The notes under the pieces were generated by a model. It worked only from the letters and a program-made list of their open reading frames with translations. It was not told the origin of the DNA and searched no databases. The position numbers and the translations under genes were made by a program. A stretch of 64,000 nucleotides of DNA, taken from NCBI GenBank assembly GCA_965228065.1, contig OZ245788.1:5828001-5892000 (forward strand). The letters run 5' to 3'. Source of the stretch: Sphingobium_A sp965228065 (GTDB lineage: Bacteria; Pseudomonadota; Alphaproteobacteria; Sphingomonadales; Sphingomonadaceae). Shown here piece after piece: positions 1-7,546 of the stretch. The stretch's first letter is position 1. Each line of letters starts with the position of its first letter.

Positions 1-29
1 AGGCGGAGTTGCTGGGCCGGATTCGCTGA
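1..29 (+). CDS. C-terminal tail of an upstream gene (partial)
   Basis: An open frame enters from the left edge and stops at 27-29, leaving only the residues AELLGRIR. The next gene starts seven bases later, so the two are probably co-transcribed. Too little is left to identify the protein. By analogy with DUF4178/DUF350 neighbourhoods elsewhere, a PspA/YjfJ-like coiled-coil protein is a reasonable guess, but the sequence here does not test it. Confidence 0.35.
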
Positions 30-36
30 CGCGGCA

Positions 37-708
37 ATGCTGAACGTCAACTGCCCCAATTGCGGCGCGGAAGTCGTGTTCCGTTCGCCGGCGCTGCCGG
101 TGAAGGTATGCGACTATTGCCGGACCGCGGTGACGCGGATCGACGACGGCGTCCGCGCCGCCGGCGAGATGGCGGTGCTGCCCTTCGATGTCAGCCCGAT
201 CCGGATCGGCACGCGCGGCAGCTTCGACGGCCAGGGGTTCGAGGTGATCGGCCGGGTGCGCTGGGCGTGGAGCGACGGTGCGTGGAACGAATGGCTGCTG
301 CTGTTCGCCGACGGGCGCGATGCCTGGATGGGCGAGGCGATGGGCCAGTTCATGCTGTTGTTCGAAAAGCCGTTGAAGGGATCGCTGGCGAAGGTCGTGT
401 CGCGGCTGGCCCAGGGCGGCGACGCAGTGATCGGTGAGGACGCGACGATCGACGGCATCGATTATCAGGTCGCCGATATCAAGGATGCGCGCTGCGTTGC
501 GTGCGAAGGCGAACTGCCCTTCACCGCGCCGGCGGGATGGACGGTCAAGAGTGTCGATTTTCGTTCGGCAACGGGGGCATGTGCCAGCTTCCAGCATGAC
601 GGCAAGGAAGCGTCGCTCTACACCGGCCGCTATGTCAGGCTTGCCGAACTGAAGCCCCAGGATCTCCGTCCGCTCGACGGCTGGACGATCCCGGTGTTCG
701 CCGCATGA
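37..708 (+). CDS. Zinc-ribbon DUF4178 protein
   Basis: A 223-residue soluble protein. An N-terminal zinc ribbon is visible as two CxxC pairs (CPNCG near residue 6, CDYC near residue 26). It is followed by a DUF4178-type beta-rich domain with the GTRG and WNEWLLLF signatures. DUF4178 has no established biochemical role. The gene opens an operon whose later members make and use decarboxylated S-adenosylmethionine, and it overlaps the next gene, another DUF4178 protein, by four bases. There are no membrane segments, so it is probably a cytosolic partner of the membrane-bound paralogue. Family assignment is from pattern recognition; function is unknown. Confidence 0.8.
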   Translation: MLNVNCPNCGAEVVFRSPALPVKVCDYCRTAVTRIDDGVRAAGEMAVLPFDVSPIRIGTRGSFDGQGFEVIGRVRWAWSDGAWNEWLLLFADGRDAWMGEAMGQFMLLFEKPLKGSLAKVVSRLAQGGDAVIGEDATIDGIDYQVADIKDARCVACEGELPFTAPAGWTVKSVDFRSATGACASFQHDGKEASLYTGRYVRLAELKPQDLRPLDGWTIPVFAA

Positions 709-2027
709 CCGATCCGGCCGTCAACGCACTGACCTGTCCCGCATGCGGCGGCACGGTGGAGATGCGCGCGGCCGGCTACAGCGTCACCATCGTCTGCCAA
801 TATTGCAGCAGCGTGCTCGACGTCGCCAATTCCGACGTAAAGATCATCGAACGCTATGAGGAAGCGGCGCGCGCGCTGGAGATCCCGCTGGGAACGCGCG
901 GCGTGCTGCGCGGGATCGAATGGGAAACGATCGGCTATCTCGGCCGGTCCGAAGACGGATCCTATCCGTGGGACGAATATCTGCTCTTCAATCCCTATCA
1001 CGGCTATCGCTGGCTGATGACCGATGGGCGCGGCTGGAGCTTCGGCACCGCGCTGACCGCCACGCCCACATATATCGGCGGCGGCCGGCTCGCGGTGGGC
1101 GGCGACACCTATGACTCCTTTTTCCGCGGCAGCGCGCAAGTCGATTACGTCCTCGGCGAATTCTACTGGCGGGTCGCGGTGGGCGAACGAGTCGAGACCG
1201 CCGACTATGTCCGCCCAGGCGCAATGCTGTCGTTCGAAGGCAATGATGCCGAACGGAACTGGACGGTCAACGAATTGCTGGAGCCGAAGGAAATCCGGGC
1301 CTTCGGCGTCGCCCCGCCCAGACAATGGCCAGGGACCGGCCGGCCGCCGCTGCCGCACCAGCCCTCCCCCTATGGCGCCAGCGTCAAAGGCTTCTTCAAG
1401 CTCGGCATGGTGACGCTTGCGGCCCTAGTCTTCATCATCATCCTGTTCGGCCGCAAGGGCGAGGAACAGAGCTTCTCGATGGCACTGACCTCCGGCCGTG
1501 AGGCGGTGAGCCAGAGCTTCGGACCGATCGTGCTTTCGCGACCGAGCCAGGCCGTGACGATCAGCGCCAACGCGCCCGAGATCGACAATCTGTGGGTCGA
1601 TATCGATTATGCGCTGGTCGATCGAAAGACCCAGGCCAGCTACGAGGCCTATGGCCTGGTCGAACATTATTCTGGCCGGGATTCGGATGGCGCCTGGACA
1701 GAGGGCAGCCGCGACAAGACCACCAAGCTGGCGATCGTGCCTGCCGGCACCTACGACCTCGTCGTCGATGCATCGGCCAGCCGTTGGAGCGGATCGAGCT
1801 ATACCGCGCCGAGCACGATCAGCGAATGGGGAGGATCAGCGCCCGATGTGACGGTGAAGATCTCGATCGCGCCGGGCGGCTTCTTCCTGTCGAATTTCGT
1901 GCTCGCGCTGATCTTCGTCCTGCTGCCTTTCTTCTTCCTGCTATGGCGCCATGCCACGTTCGAAACCGCCCGGCGCGGCGAGAGCGATTTTGCAAGCGAC
2001 GACGACGATGAGGATGACGACGAATGA
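705..2027 (+). CDS. Membrane-anchored DUF4178 protein with zinc ribbon
   Basis: A 440-residue protein. An N-terminal zinc ribbon (CPACGG, then CQYC) leads into a DUF4178 domain with GTRG and WDEYLLFN motifs. A transmembrane segment lies near residue 230 (LAALVFIIILFG). A roughly 130-residue extracytoplasmic-looking region follows, then a second membrane segment near residue 395 and a strongly acidic tail of Asp and Glu. The start overlaps the stop of the preceding DUF4178 gene by four bases. The stop overlaps the ATG of the 49-residue peptide at 2024. It is a paralogue of its upstream neighbour with an added membrane anchor. Function is unknown; the context suggests an envelope complex tied to aminopropyl chemistry. 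Confidence 0.82.
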   Translation: MTDPAVNALTCPACGGTVEMRAAGYSVTIVCQYCSSVLDVANSDVKIIERYEEAARALEIPLGTRGVLRGIEWETIGYLGRSEDGSYPWDEYLLFNPYHGYRWLMTDGRGWSFGTALTATPTYIGGGRLAVGGDTYDSFFRGSAQVDYVLGEFYWRVAVGERVETADYVRPGAMLSFEGNDAERNWTVNELLEPKEIRAFGVAPPRQWPGTGRPPLPHQPSPYGASVKGFFKLGMVTLAALVFIIILFGRKGEEQSFSMALTSGREAVSQSFGPIVLSRPSQAVTISANAPEIDNLWVDIDYALVDRKTQASYEAYGLVEHYSGRDSDGAWTEGSRDKTTKLAIVPAGTYDLVVDASASRWSGSSYTAPSTISEWGGSAPDVTVKISIAPGGFFLSNFVLALIFVLLPFFFLLWRHATFETARRGESDFASDDDDEDDDE

Positions 2028-2173
2028 CCCGGAGCATTTTCCTCTATGGTCTGTGGTGCTGTGGCGTCGTGCTGCTTTTCCTGACGAGCGCGTTCTGGGG
2101 GTATTCGCCCTTTGCCGATGGCGGCCGCGCAACCCCTGCCGGTTTCTATGCCGGCGGCCCAAACCACAAATAG
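2024..2173 (+). CDS. 49-residue single-pass membrane peptide
   Basis: A short gene easily missed by length cut-offs. Its ATG overlaps the stop of the upstream DUF4178 gene in an ATGA arrangement, and it ends at TAG 2171-2173, within the next gene's Shine-Dalgarno sequence. The peptide begins MTRSIFLYGLW. It has one hydrophobic helix at about residues 5-26 and a short Gly/Pro-rich tail. The exact overlap on both sides and the absence of any other gene in this 156-base space support a real coding sequence. I recognise no family. It may be a small structural subunit of the membrane complex formed by the flanking genes. Confidence 0.6.
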   Translation: MTRSIFLYGLWCCGVVLLFLTSAFWGYSPFADGGRATPAGFYAGGPNHK

Positions 2174-2177
2174 GAGG
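2172..2177 (+). promoter_or_regulatory. Strong Shine-Dalgarno fixing the DUF350 start
   Basis: AGGAGG sits six bases before ATG 2184. This decides the start of the DUF350 gene against upstream in-frame ATG codons near 2112, which would run through the 49-residue peptide gene. It is the strongest ribosome-binding site in the operon, where most other starts rely on stop/start overlap. Confidence 0.75.
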
Positions 2178-2183
2178 AATGCG

Positions 2184-2396
2184 ATGGTCACCACGGTCCC
2201 CGTCCTGCTCAACACCCTGCTCTATGCCGGCATCGGCATTACCGTGTTCGTCGTCGGCTTCGTCGTTCTCGACCTGCTGACGCCGGGCAAATTGTGGCAG
2301 GAGATCAACGAGAAGCAGAATCGCGCGGTCGCGCAATTCGCCGGCGCGGTCGCGATCGGGCTCGCGATCATCGTCGCCGCCGCCATCCATGGCTGA
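2184..2396 (+). CDS. DUF350 family small membrane protein
   Basis: A 70-residue protein with two hydrophobic helices (about residues 8-28 and 50-68) joined by a charged loop containing LTPGKLWQEIN. That pattern matches the single-unit form of DUF350 (the YjfL-type family). DUF350 proteins commonly sit beside DUF4178 or YjfK-like proteins and aminopropyl- or glutathionylspermidine-related enzymes; their biochemical role is unknown. The start is set by AGGAGG six bases upstream. The gene overlaps the next one by eight bases (ATGGCTGA), so translation of the aminopropyltransferase is probably coupled to it. Confidence 0.8.
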   Translation: MVTTVPVLLNTLLYAGIGITVFVVGFVVLDLLTPGKLWQEINEKQNRAVAQFAGAVAIGLAIIVAAAIHG

Positions 2397-3939
2397 AAGT
2401 CCGGTTGAAGAAGACGGCACCAGTTCTCACCCTCAGGGATCGGCATTCGCGGGCGCGCTGCTCGCCTCTGTCTTCGTCGTCGCGACGTGCGGCCTGGTCT
2501 ATGAACTGCTCGCCAGCACGATCGCCAGCTATCTGCTGGGCGACAGCGTCACCCAATTCTCCACCGTTATCGGCACCTATCTGTTCGCGATGGGGATCGG
2601 CAGCTGGTGCTCGCGCTATGTGAAGCGCGACGAGCTGCGCCTGTTCGTCCGCGTCGAGATATTGATCGCCCTGCTCGGCGGCTGGTCCGCCGCGGCGCTG
2701 TTCACGCTGTTCCCCGTGCTCGATCATTTCAGGGTCGCGCTTTACGGCCTTGTGCTCGCGATCGGCTTCTTCGTCGGGCTGGAGATTCCGCTGCTGATGC
2801 GCATCCTGCGCAGACGCTTCGCGTTCAGCGAAACCGTCTCCACCGTTCTCACCTTCGACTATGTCGGCGCGCTCGCCGCGTCGCTGCTGTTCCCGCTGGT
2901 GCTGATGCCGTGGCTGGGCATGATCCGCACCGGATTCCTGTTCGGACTGCTCAACGTCGCGGTGGCGCTTGCCGTCCTCTTCATGCTGCCCGCGCGGCGC
3001 GCGATGCTGGCAGAAAAGATCGCGGGCATCGCCGCCGCCATCCTTCTGATCGGCGGTTTCGTCGTCGCCGAACGATTGCAGCGCTGGGCGGAAGTCGCGG
3101 GCTATGGCGAGCCGGTGATCTACGCGGTCTCGACGCCCTTCCAGCGGATCGTGCTGACCCGTAACGGCGACGACATGCGGCTGTTCCTCAACGGCAATCT
3201 GCAATTCTCGTCGCGCGACGAATATCGCTATCACGAGGCGCTGGTGCATCCGGCAATCGGCCGCGTGGCCCATCCCCGCGAGGTGCTGATCCTGGGCGGC
3301 GGCGATGGTCTCGCGGCGCGCGAGGTGCTCAAACATCCGGAGGTTCGCCACATCACGTTGGTCGATCTCGATCCCGAGATGACGAAGCTGTTCTCGCGGA
3401 GCGACATGCTGGTCGCGCTCAATCACGGCTCGCTCACCGATCCGCGGCTGCGCGTGATCAATGCCGACGGCTTCCGCTGGCTGCGCGAGACGCGCGGCCG
3501 CTATGACGCGATCATCGTCGACTTCCCCGATCCGACCGATTTTTCGGTCGGCAAACTCTATACCGAGAGCTTCTATCGCGAAGTGTCGCGCGTGCTCGCG
3601 CCCGATGGCGTCGCGGTGGTGCAGAGCACCTCGCCGCTGGTTGCCCCCGGCGCCTTCTGGACAGTCGCCGCGACCATCGAGGCGGCGGGGCTCTCGACCA
3701 AACCCTATCACGCCTATGTGCCCAGCTTCGGCGAATGGGGCTTTGTCCTGGCGGCGCATGGGCAGGTGCCGCAACGGGCGAACATCCTGCCCGGCGCACG
3801 CTTCCTCTCGGCAGAGACCGCCGATCGACTGTTCGATTTCCCGCCGGACATGGCACGAAGACCTATGCCGGTGAACCGGCTCGACAACCAGGCGCTGGTC
3901 CGCGAATTCGCCGCCGAATGGGCGCGGTACGAGGGATGA
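2389..3939 (+). CDS. Membrane-anchored spermidine synthase-like aminopropyltransferase
   Basis: A 516-residue fusion. Residues about 20-230 form seven probable membrane helices. Residues about 240-516 form a spermidine synthase (SpeE-type) domain. Visible motifs are DEYRYHE near 278, the decarboxylated-AdoMet loop GGGDG at 303-307, VDLDPE near 325-330, and IIVDFPDPTD containing the candidate catalytic Asp378 and Asp381. The family moves an aminopropyl group from decarboxylated AdoMet to an amine. The amine accepted here cannot be read from sequence. The donor would be supplied by the SpeD homologue encoded at the end of the same operon. Ordinary SpeE lacks the membrane half. Confidence 0.85.
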   Translation: MAESPVEEDGTSSHPQGSAFAGALLASVFVVATCGLVYELLASTIASYLLGDSVTQFSTVIGTYLFAMGIGSWCSRYVKRDELRLFVRVEILIALLGGWSAAALFTLFPVLDHFRVALYGLVLAIGFFVGLEIPLLMRILRRRFAFSETVSTVLTFDYVGALAASLLFPLVLMPWLGMIRTGFLFGLLNVAVALAVLFMLPARRAMLAEKIAGIAAAILLIGGFVVAERLQRWAEVAGYGEPVIYAVSTPFQRIVLTRNGDDMRLFLNGNLQFSSRDEYRYHEALVHPAIGRVAHPREVLILGGGDGLAAREVLKHPEVRHITLVDLDPEMTKLFSRSDMLVALNHGSLTDPRLRVINADGFRWLRETRGRYDAIIVDFPDPTDFSVGKLYTESFYREVSRVLAPDGVAVVQSTSPLVAPGAFWTVAATIEAAGLSTKPYHAYVPSFGEWGFVLAAHGQVPQRANILPGARFLSAETADRLFDFPPDMARRPMPVNRLDNQALVREFAAEWARYEG

Positions 3940-5555
3940 GCTGGCGCCCGAGCAGGCGCGCGCTGATCGCGGGCGCCGGGGTCGGCGTCGCGGCGGCAGG
4001 GATTGGCTGGGGCGTGTCGCAGGACGAACCGCCACCGGGCAGCGAAGGTGGCGCGGACATGGCGCGCGGACATCGCCTGCGCGACGGCAATTTCCCCGAA
4101 CCCACGCAGGAGGAGCGCGTGGGCATCGTCATCGCCGGCGGCGGGGTCGCCGGGCTTGCGGCTGGCTGGGCGCTGGCCGAGGCGGGCCACAAGGATTTTC
4201 GCCTGCTCGAACTGGAGGATCAGGTCGGCGGTAATGCCCGCAGCGGGCGCAACGCGATCTCCGCCTTTCCGCTCGGCGCGCATTATCTGCCCGTGGCGAA
4301 CCGCGAAGCCGGCGCGCTTCGCCGGATGTTGACGCAATTCGGCATGATCACCGGCGAGAAGAACGGCGCCCCCGTCTACGATCCCTATCAGCTCTGCGCC
4401 GATCTCGAGGAGCGGCTGCTCTGGAAGGGCCGCTGGCAGGAAGGGTTGGTGCCGCACAGCGCACTCACCGAACTCGATCAGGCCGACCTTGCCGCCTTCG
4501 GCACGGCGATGGGGGAATATTCGAAGCGGATCGGCAGCGACGGCAAGCCGGCCTTCGCGTTGCCGATCGCCTATAGCTCGCAGGACGAGGATCTGCTCGC
4601 GCTCGACCGCGTCGGTTTTGCCGACTGGCTCGATGCGCAGGGCTGGCGATCGCCGGTGTTGCGCGCGCATCTGCGCTATAGCTGCCGTGACGATTATGGC
4701 TGCGAGCCTGAAGACGTCTCGGCCTGGGCGGGCATCCATTATTTCGCGGGTCGGCGCGGCTGGGCGGCCGACGGCACAGGCGACGATGTCCTGACCTGGC
4801 CGGAGGGCAATGCCCGGCTGGCGCGCGCCATGGCCGAACGCTTCGCACCCAACATCGCGCCGGGGCGGATCGTATTCCGCGCCACGCCCGAGAAGGATGG
4901 CGTCGCGATCGACAGTTTCGATGCGGCAAAGGGGGTCAGCATCCGCACGCGCGCCGCCGCCGCGATCCTTGCCATGCCGCATTTCGTCGCGGCACGCATC
5001 ACCCCCGGCATAACCGCGCCTACGAAGAATTTCAGCTATGCGCCCTGGCTGATCGCCAATGTCACGGTCGATCGCCATCCGGCCGGGCGGGGCGCAAAGC
5101 TGGCCTGGGACAATGTTTCCGCGACCTCCGAAGCGCTCGGCTATGTCGTCGCAACCCACCAGACGATCGGCGCCCGGCGCAACGAGACGGTGCTGACCTG
5201 GTATCTGCCGCTGTCGAACATGGCGCCCGCCGCCGCGCGCCGCCTGCTGGTCGAGCGGCCGGCCGAGGAATGGCGACGGATCGTCGCAGACGACCTGCTG
5301 GCGACCAATCCCGATCTGGAGGGGGCGATCCGCAGCATCGACCTGTGGCGCTGGGGCCATGCGATGATCCGCCCCATTCCCGGTTTCATCTGGCAAGCCG
5401 CGCCGAAGGCCGCCGCGGCGACACCCCCACCCTTCTTCCTGGCGCATTCCGATCTCAGCGGACTATCGTTGTTCGAGGAGGCGCATTATCGCGGCGTGCT
5501 TGCGGCGGAGGGCGCGATGCGCTTCACCGGTCACTCATATGAGACGATGCTATGA
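3936..5555 (+). CDS. Tat-exported FAD-dependent amine oxidase-like protein
   Basis: A 539-residue flavoprotein. I start at ATG 3936, which overlaps the preceding stop (ATGA), rather than at an in-frame start 67 codons upstream inside the aminopropyltransferase gene. The N-terminus carries a twin-arginine signal (SRRALIAG at residues 6-13, then a hydrophobic stretch), predicting periplasmic export of the folded flavin protein. From about residue 65 a Rossmann dinucleotide motif (GGGVAGLAAGWAL) and VGGNARSG identify a flavin amine oxidase-like fold. Its place between an aminopropyltransferase and SpeD suggests an aminopropylated compound or polyamine as substrate. That is inference; the fold also covers desaturases. 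Confidence 0.75.
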   Translation: MSWRPSRRALIAGAGVGVAAAGIGWGVSQDEPPPGSEGGADMARGHRLRDGNFPEPTQEERVGIVIAGGGVAGLAAGWALAEAGHKDFRLLELEDQVGGNARSGRNAISAFPLGAHYLPVANREAGALRRMLTQFGMITGEKNGAPVYDPYQLCADLEERLLWKGRWQEGLVPHSALTELDQADLAAFGTAMGEYSKRIGSDGKPAFALPIAYSSQDEDLLALDRVGFADWLDAQGWRSPVLRAHLRYSCRDDYGCEPEDVSAWAGIHYFAGRRGWAADGTGDDVLTWPEGNARLARAMAERFAPNIAPGRIVFRATPEKDGVAIDSFDAAKGVSIRTRAAAAILAMPHFVAARITPGITAPTKNFSYAPWLIANVTVDRHPAGRGAKLAWDNVSATSEALGYVVATHQTIGARRNETVLTWYLPLSNMAPAAARRLLVERPAEEWRRIVADDLLATNPDLEGAIRSIDLWRWGHAMIRPIPGFIWQAAPKAAAATPPPFFLAHSDLSGLSLFEEAHYRGVLAAEGAMRFTGHSYETML

Positions 5556-5935
5556 CACCGCCGATCCCCGCCCCTGCCTATGACGGCCGCCACCTGCTGG
5601 CGGACCTGCACGGCTGCGTCGGATTGGACGACATTGCGTTGATCGAAGATGCGTTGCGCGCCGCCGTCATCGCGGCCGGCGCCACGCTGATCGAGATCCG
5701 GCTGCACAGCTTCGGGCCGGGCCAGGGAATCACCGGCATGGCGCTGCTCGCGGAATCGCATATCTCGATCCATAGCTGGCCCGAACATGGCTATGCAGCG
5801 CTCGATTTCTTCCTGTGCGGCACACGCCATGATCTGGATGCCGCACTGGCCGCAGTCACGGCCAGACTCGCCCCAGAACGGATCGACCAGCGTACGATCG
5901 CGCGCGGCTATGGGGCGGCACCCGTCACAGGATAG
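5552..5935 (+). CDS. speD: S-adenosylmethionine decarboxylase, class 1B-like
   Basis: A 127-residue proenzyme that would make decarboxylated AdoMet, the aminopropyl donor. The self-processing site is intact: Glu68-Ser69 is the predicted cleavage pair, Ser69 becoming the pyruvoyl group. His74 and Cys89 lie at the same spacing from it as His68 and Cys83 lie from Ser63 in the Thermotoga enzyme. SHISIHSWPE and DFFLCG are the surrounding motifs. The start overlaps the oxidase stop by four bases. The length is normal for the short prokaryotic class. This is the last gene of the operon and supplies the cofactor for the membrane aminopropyltransferase two genes upstream. Confidence 0.88.
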   Translation: MTPPIPAPAYDGRHLLADLHGCVGLDDIALIEDALRAAVIAAGATLIEIRLHSFGPGQGITGMALLAESHISIHSWPEHGYAALDFFLCGTRHDLDAALAAVTARLAPERIDQRTIARGYGAAPVTG

Positions 5936-5951
5936 AGCGCACGGGCGCGTC

Positions 5952-6084
5952 TAAATCCTCCCTGGAGGGGAGGGGGACCATGCCGTCAGGCATGGTGGAG
6001 GGGTGGAGCCGCAGAGCGGCGACTGCGTCGCCCAACCCCACCACCGTCCTTCGGACGGTCCCCCTCCCCTTCAGGGAGGATTTA
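5952..6084. repeat. Large imperfect inverted repeat (CCTCCCC family)
   Basis: Two outward-facing arms begin and end with the same octamer context (TAAATCCTCC at 5952 and its complement ending at 6084). Both arms share the GGGGAGGGGGACC core. Each also contains its own small hairpin (ACCATGCC-GGCATGGT on the left, ACCGTCC-GGACGGT on the right). It fills most of the 216-base space between speD and nhaA and could act as a terminator for the operon. The arm core resembles the repeat bracketing the nuclease gene at 33180-33623. A further partial copy of the end sequence follows near 6100. Confidence 0.75.
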
Positions 6085-6151
6085 CGGCCCCCCTTCTCCG
6101 AGGATTTACGGTTGAGCGCTTGCCTTGCGGCGCCCGCCCGGTAGGACGGTG

Positions 6152-7432
6152 ATGATGACAAAACGCGCCGGCCCCGTCTCCGCATTGCGTGACTTCCTGC
6201 ATAGCGAAGCGGCGGGTGGGATCATCCTGATCGCCACGGCTGCGCTGGCGCTGATCGTGGCGAACGGCCCGCTCGGCGACGCCTATCATCACCTGCTCCA
6301 CGCACCGATCGGTCCGGTGCTGACCGACAAGCTCGGACCGATGACCGCGCATCTGTGGATCAACGATGGGTTGATGGCGGTCTTCTTCCTGCTGGTCGGG
6401 CTGGAGATCAAACGCGAGTTCGTCGACGGGCGGCTTTCGACCTGGCAGCAGCGTCGGCTGCCCGTGCTCGCCGCGATTGCCGGCATGGCAGTGCCCGCCG
6501 CCATCTATCTGCTCGCCGCCGGCCGAACGCCGGACCTGGCAGCGGGATGGGCGATCCCGGCCGCAACCGACATCGCCTTTGCGATCGGCGTGCTCGCGCT
6601 GCTCGGCAGCCGCGCGCCGACGTCGCTCAAACTGTTCCTGACCACGGTGGCGATCGTCGACGACATGGGCGCGGTCGCGATCATCGCGATCGCCTATACC
6701 GCCCAGATCAATCTGGTCGCACTGACCGCCGCCGCCGTCATCCTGGCGGCCATGATGCTGCTCAACCGCCGTGGCGTGATGGCGCTCACCCCCTATATGA
6801 TCGGTGCAGCATTGCTGTGGTATGCAGTGCTGTTGTCGGGGGTCCATGCGACCATCGCCGGCGTCCTCGCCGCCTTCGTCATCCCGATCAAGCGAACGCC
6901 GGGCACACCCGATGCCGTCGATTCACCGCTTCACCGGCTGGAACACGCCCTGCACCCCAGCGTCGCCTATGCGATCGTGCCGCTGTTCGGATTTGCCAAT
7001 GCCGGCGTATCGCTTGCGGGCATGGGCCTTGCGCAGATGGTGGCACCGCTGCCACTCGGCATTGCGGCCGGGCTGTTCCTGGGTAAGCAGATCGGCATCT
7101 TCGGCAGCATCTGGCTGTCGGTGAAGCTCGGTTTCGCCGGCAAGCTGCGTGGCGCGACCTGGCTGCAGATCTACGGCGTGTCGCTGATGTGCGGCATCGG
7201 TTTCACCATGAGCCTGTTCATCGGCGCCCTCGCCTTTCCCGACAATCCGCTGCTGGTGGAAGAAGCGAAGATCGGCGTGCTGCTTGGCTCGTTCCTGTCG
7301 GCGATCGCGGGCTATGCCGTGCTTCGTTTTGCGACGGCGCATGTCTCGCACGATGCAGAGGAAGCCGACATATCGCGCGAGATCGAAGCGGATGGCGACG
7401 CGCGGACGGAAGAACCCGAACGCCGTATTTAA
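6152..7432 (+). CDS. nhaA: Na+/H+ antiporter NhaA
   Basis: A 426-residue inner-membrane electrogenic antiporter that expels Na+ (or Li+) in exchange for protons. Family signatures are clear: LVGLEIKREFVDG, PAATDIAFAIGVLALLG (the Asp equivalent to E. coli Asp133), and TTVAIVDDMGAV with the paired aspartates equivalent to Asp163/Asp164. I chose ATG 6152, with AGGA upstream, over a TTG nine codons earlier. ATG 6155 is equally possible. The C-terminus ends in a charged tail typical of alphaproteobacterial NhaA. It is a single-gene unit, isolated by repeats on both sides. Confidence 0.95.
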   Translation: MMTKRAGPVSALRDFLHSEAAGGIILIATAALALIVANGPLGDAYHHLLHAPIGPVLTDKLGPMTAHLWINDGLMAVFFLLVGLEIKREFVDGRLSTWQQRRLPVLAAIAGMAVPAAIYLLAAGRTPDLAAGWAIPAATDIAFAIGVLALLGSRAPTSLKLFLTTVAIVDDMGAVAIIAIAYTAQINLVALTAAAVILAAMMLLNRRGVMALTPYMIGAALLWYAVLLSGVHATIAGVLAAFVIPIKRTPGTPDAVDSPLHRLEHALHPSVAYAIVPLFGFANAGVSLAGMGLAQMVAPLPLGIAAGLFLGKQIGIFGSIWLSVKLGFAGKLRGATWLQIYGVSLMCGIGFTMSLFIGALAFPDNPLLVEEAKIGVLLGSFLSAIAGYAVLRFATAHVSHDAEEADISREIEADGDARTEEPERRI

Positions 7433-7440
7433 CGGGCCGT

Positions 7441-7522
7441 TCGGGCTGAGCTTGTCGAAGCCCTGCCCTTTCCTTCAACTCCGAGCCGAAAGAAGGGCAG
7501 GGCTTCGACAAGCTCAGCCCGA
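7441..7522. terminator. 30-bp perfect inverted repeat between convergent genes
   Basis: The arms at 7441-7470 and 7493-7522 are perfect reverse complements over 30 bases, separated by 22 bases. The core is the CTTGTCGAAGCCCTGCCCTT palindromic element I associate with sphingomonads. It lies between the converging 3' ends of nhaA and the regulator gene, the right place for a bidirectional terminator, though there is no clean T tract. Confidence 0.7.
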
Positions 7523-7546
7523 GCGGAGTTTGGTTTCAAGCGCGGA

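Noticed and set aside
2368..4035. Long open frame (about 555 codons) antisense to the aminopropyltransferase gene
   Set aside because: Rich in His, Gln and Arg with no recognisable domain. It mirrors a gene with a clear conserved product, which is expected for high-GC antisense frames.
3714..5447. Open frame of about 577 codons antisense to the flavin oxidase
   Set aside because: Same antisense artefact; the sense strand has a complete FAD motif and overlapping operon structure.
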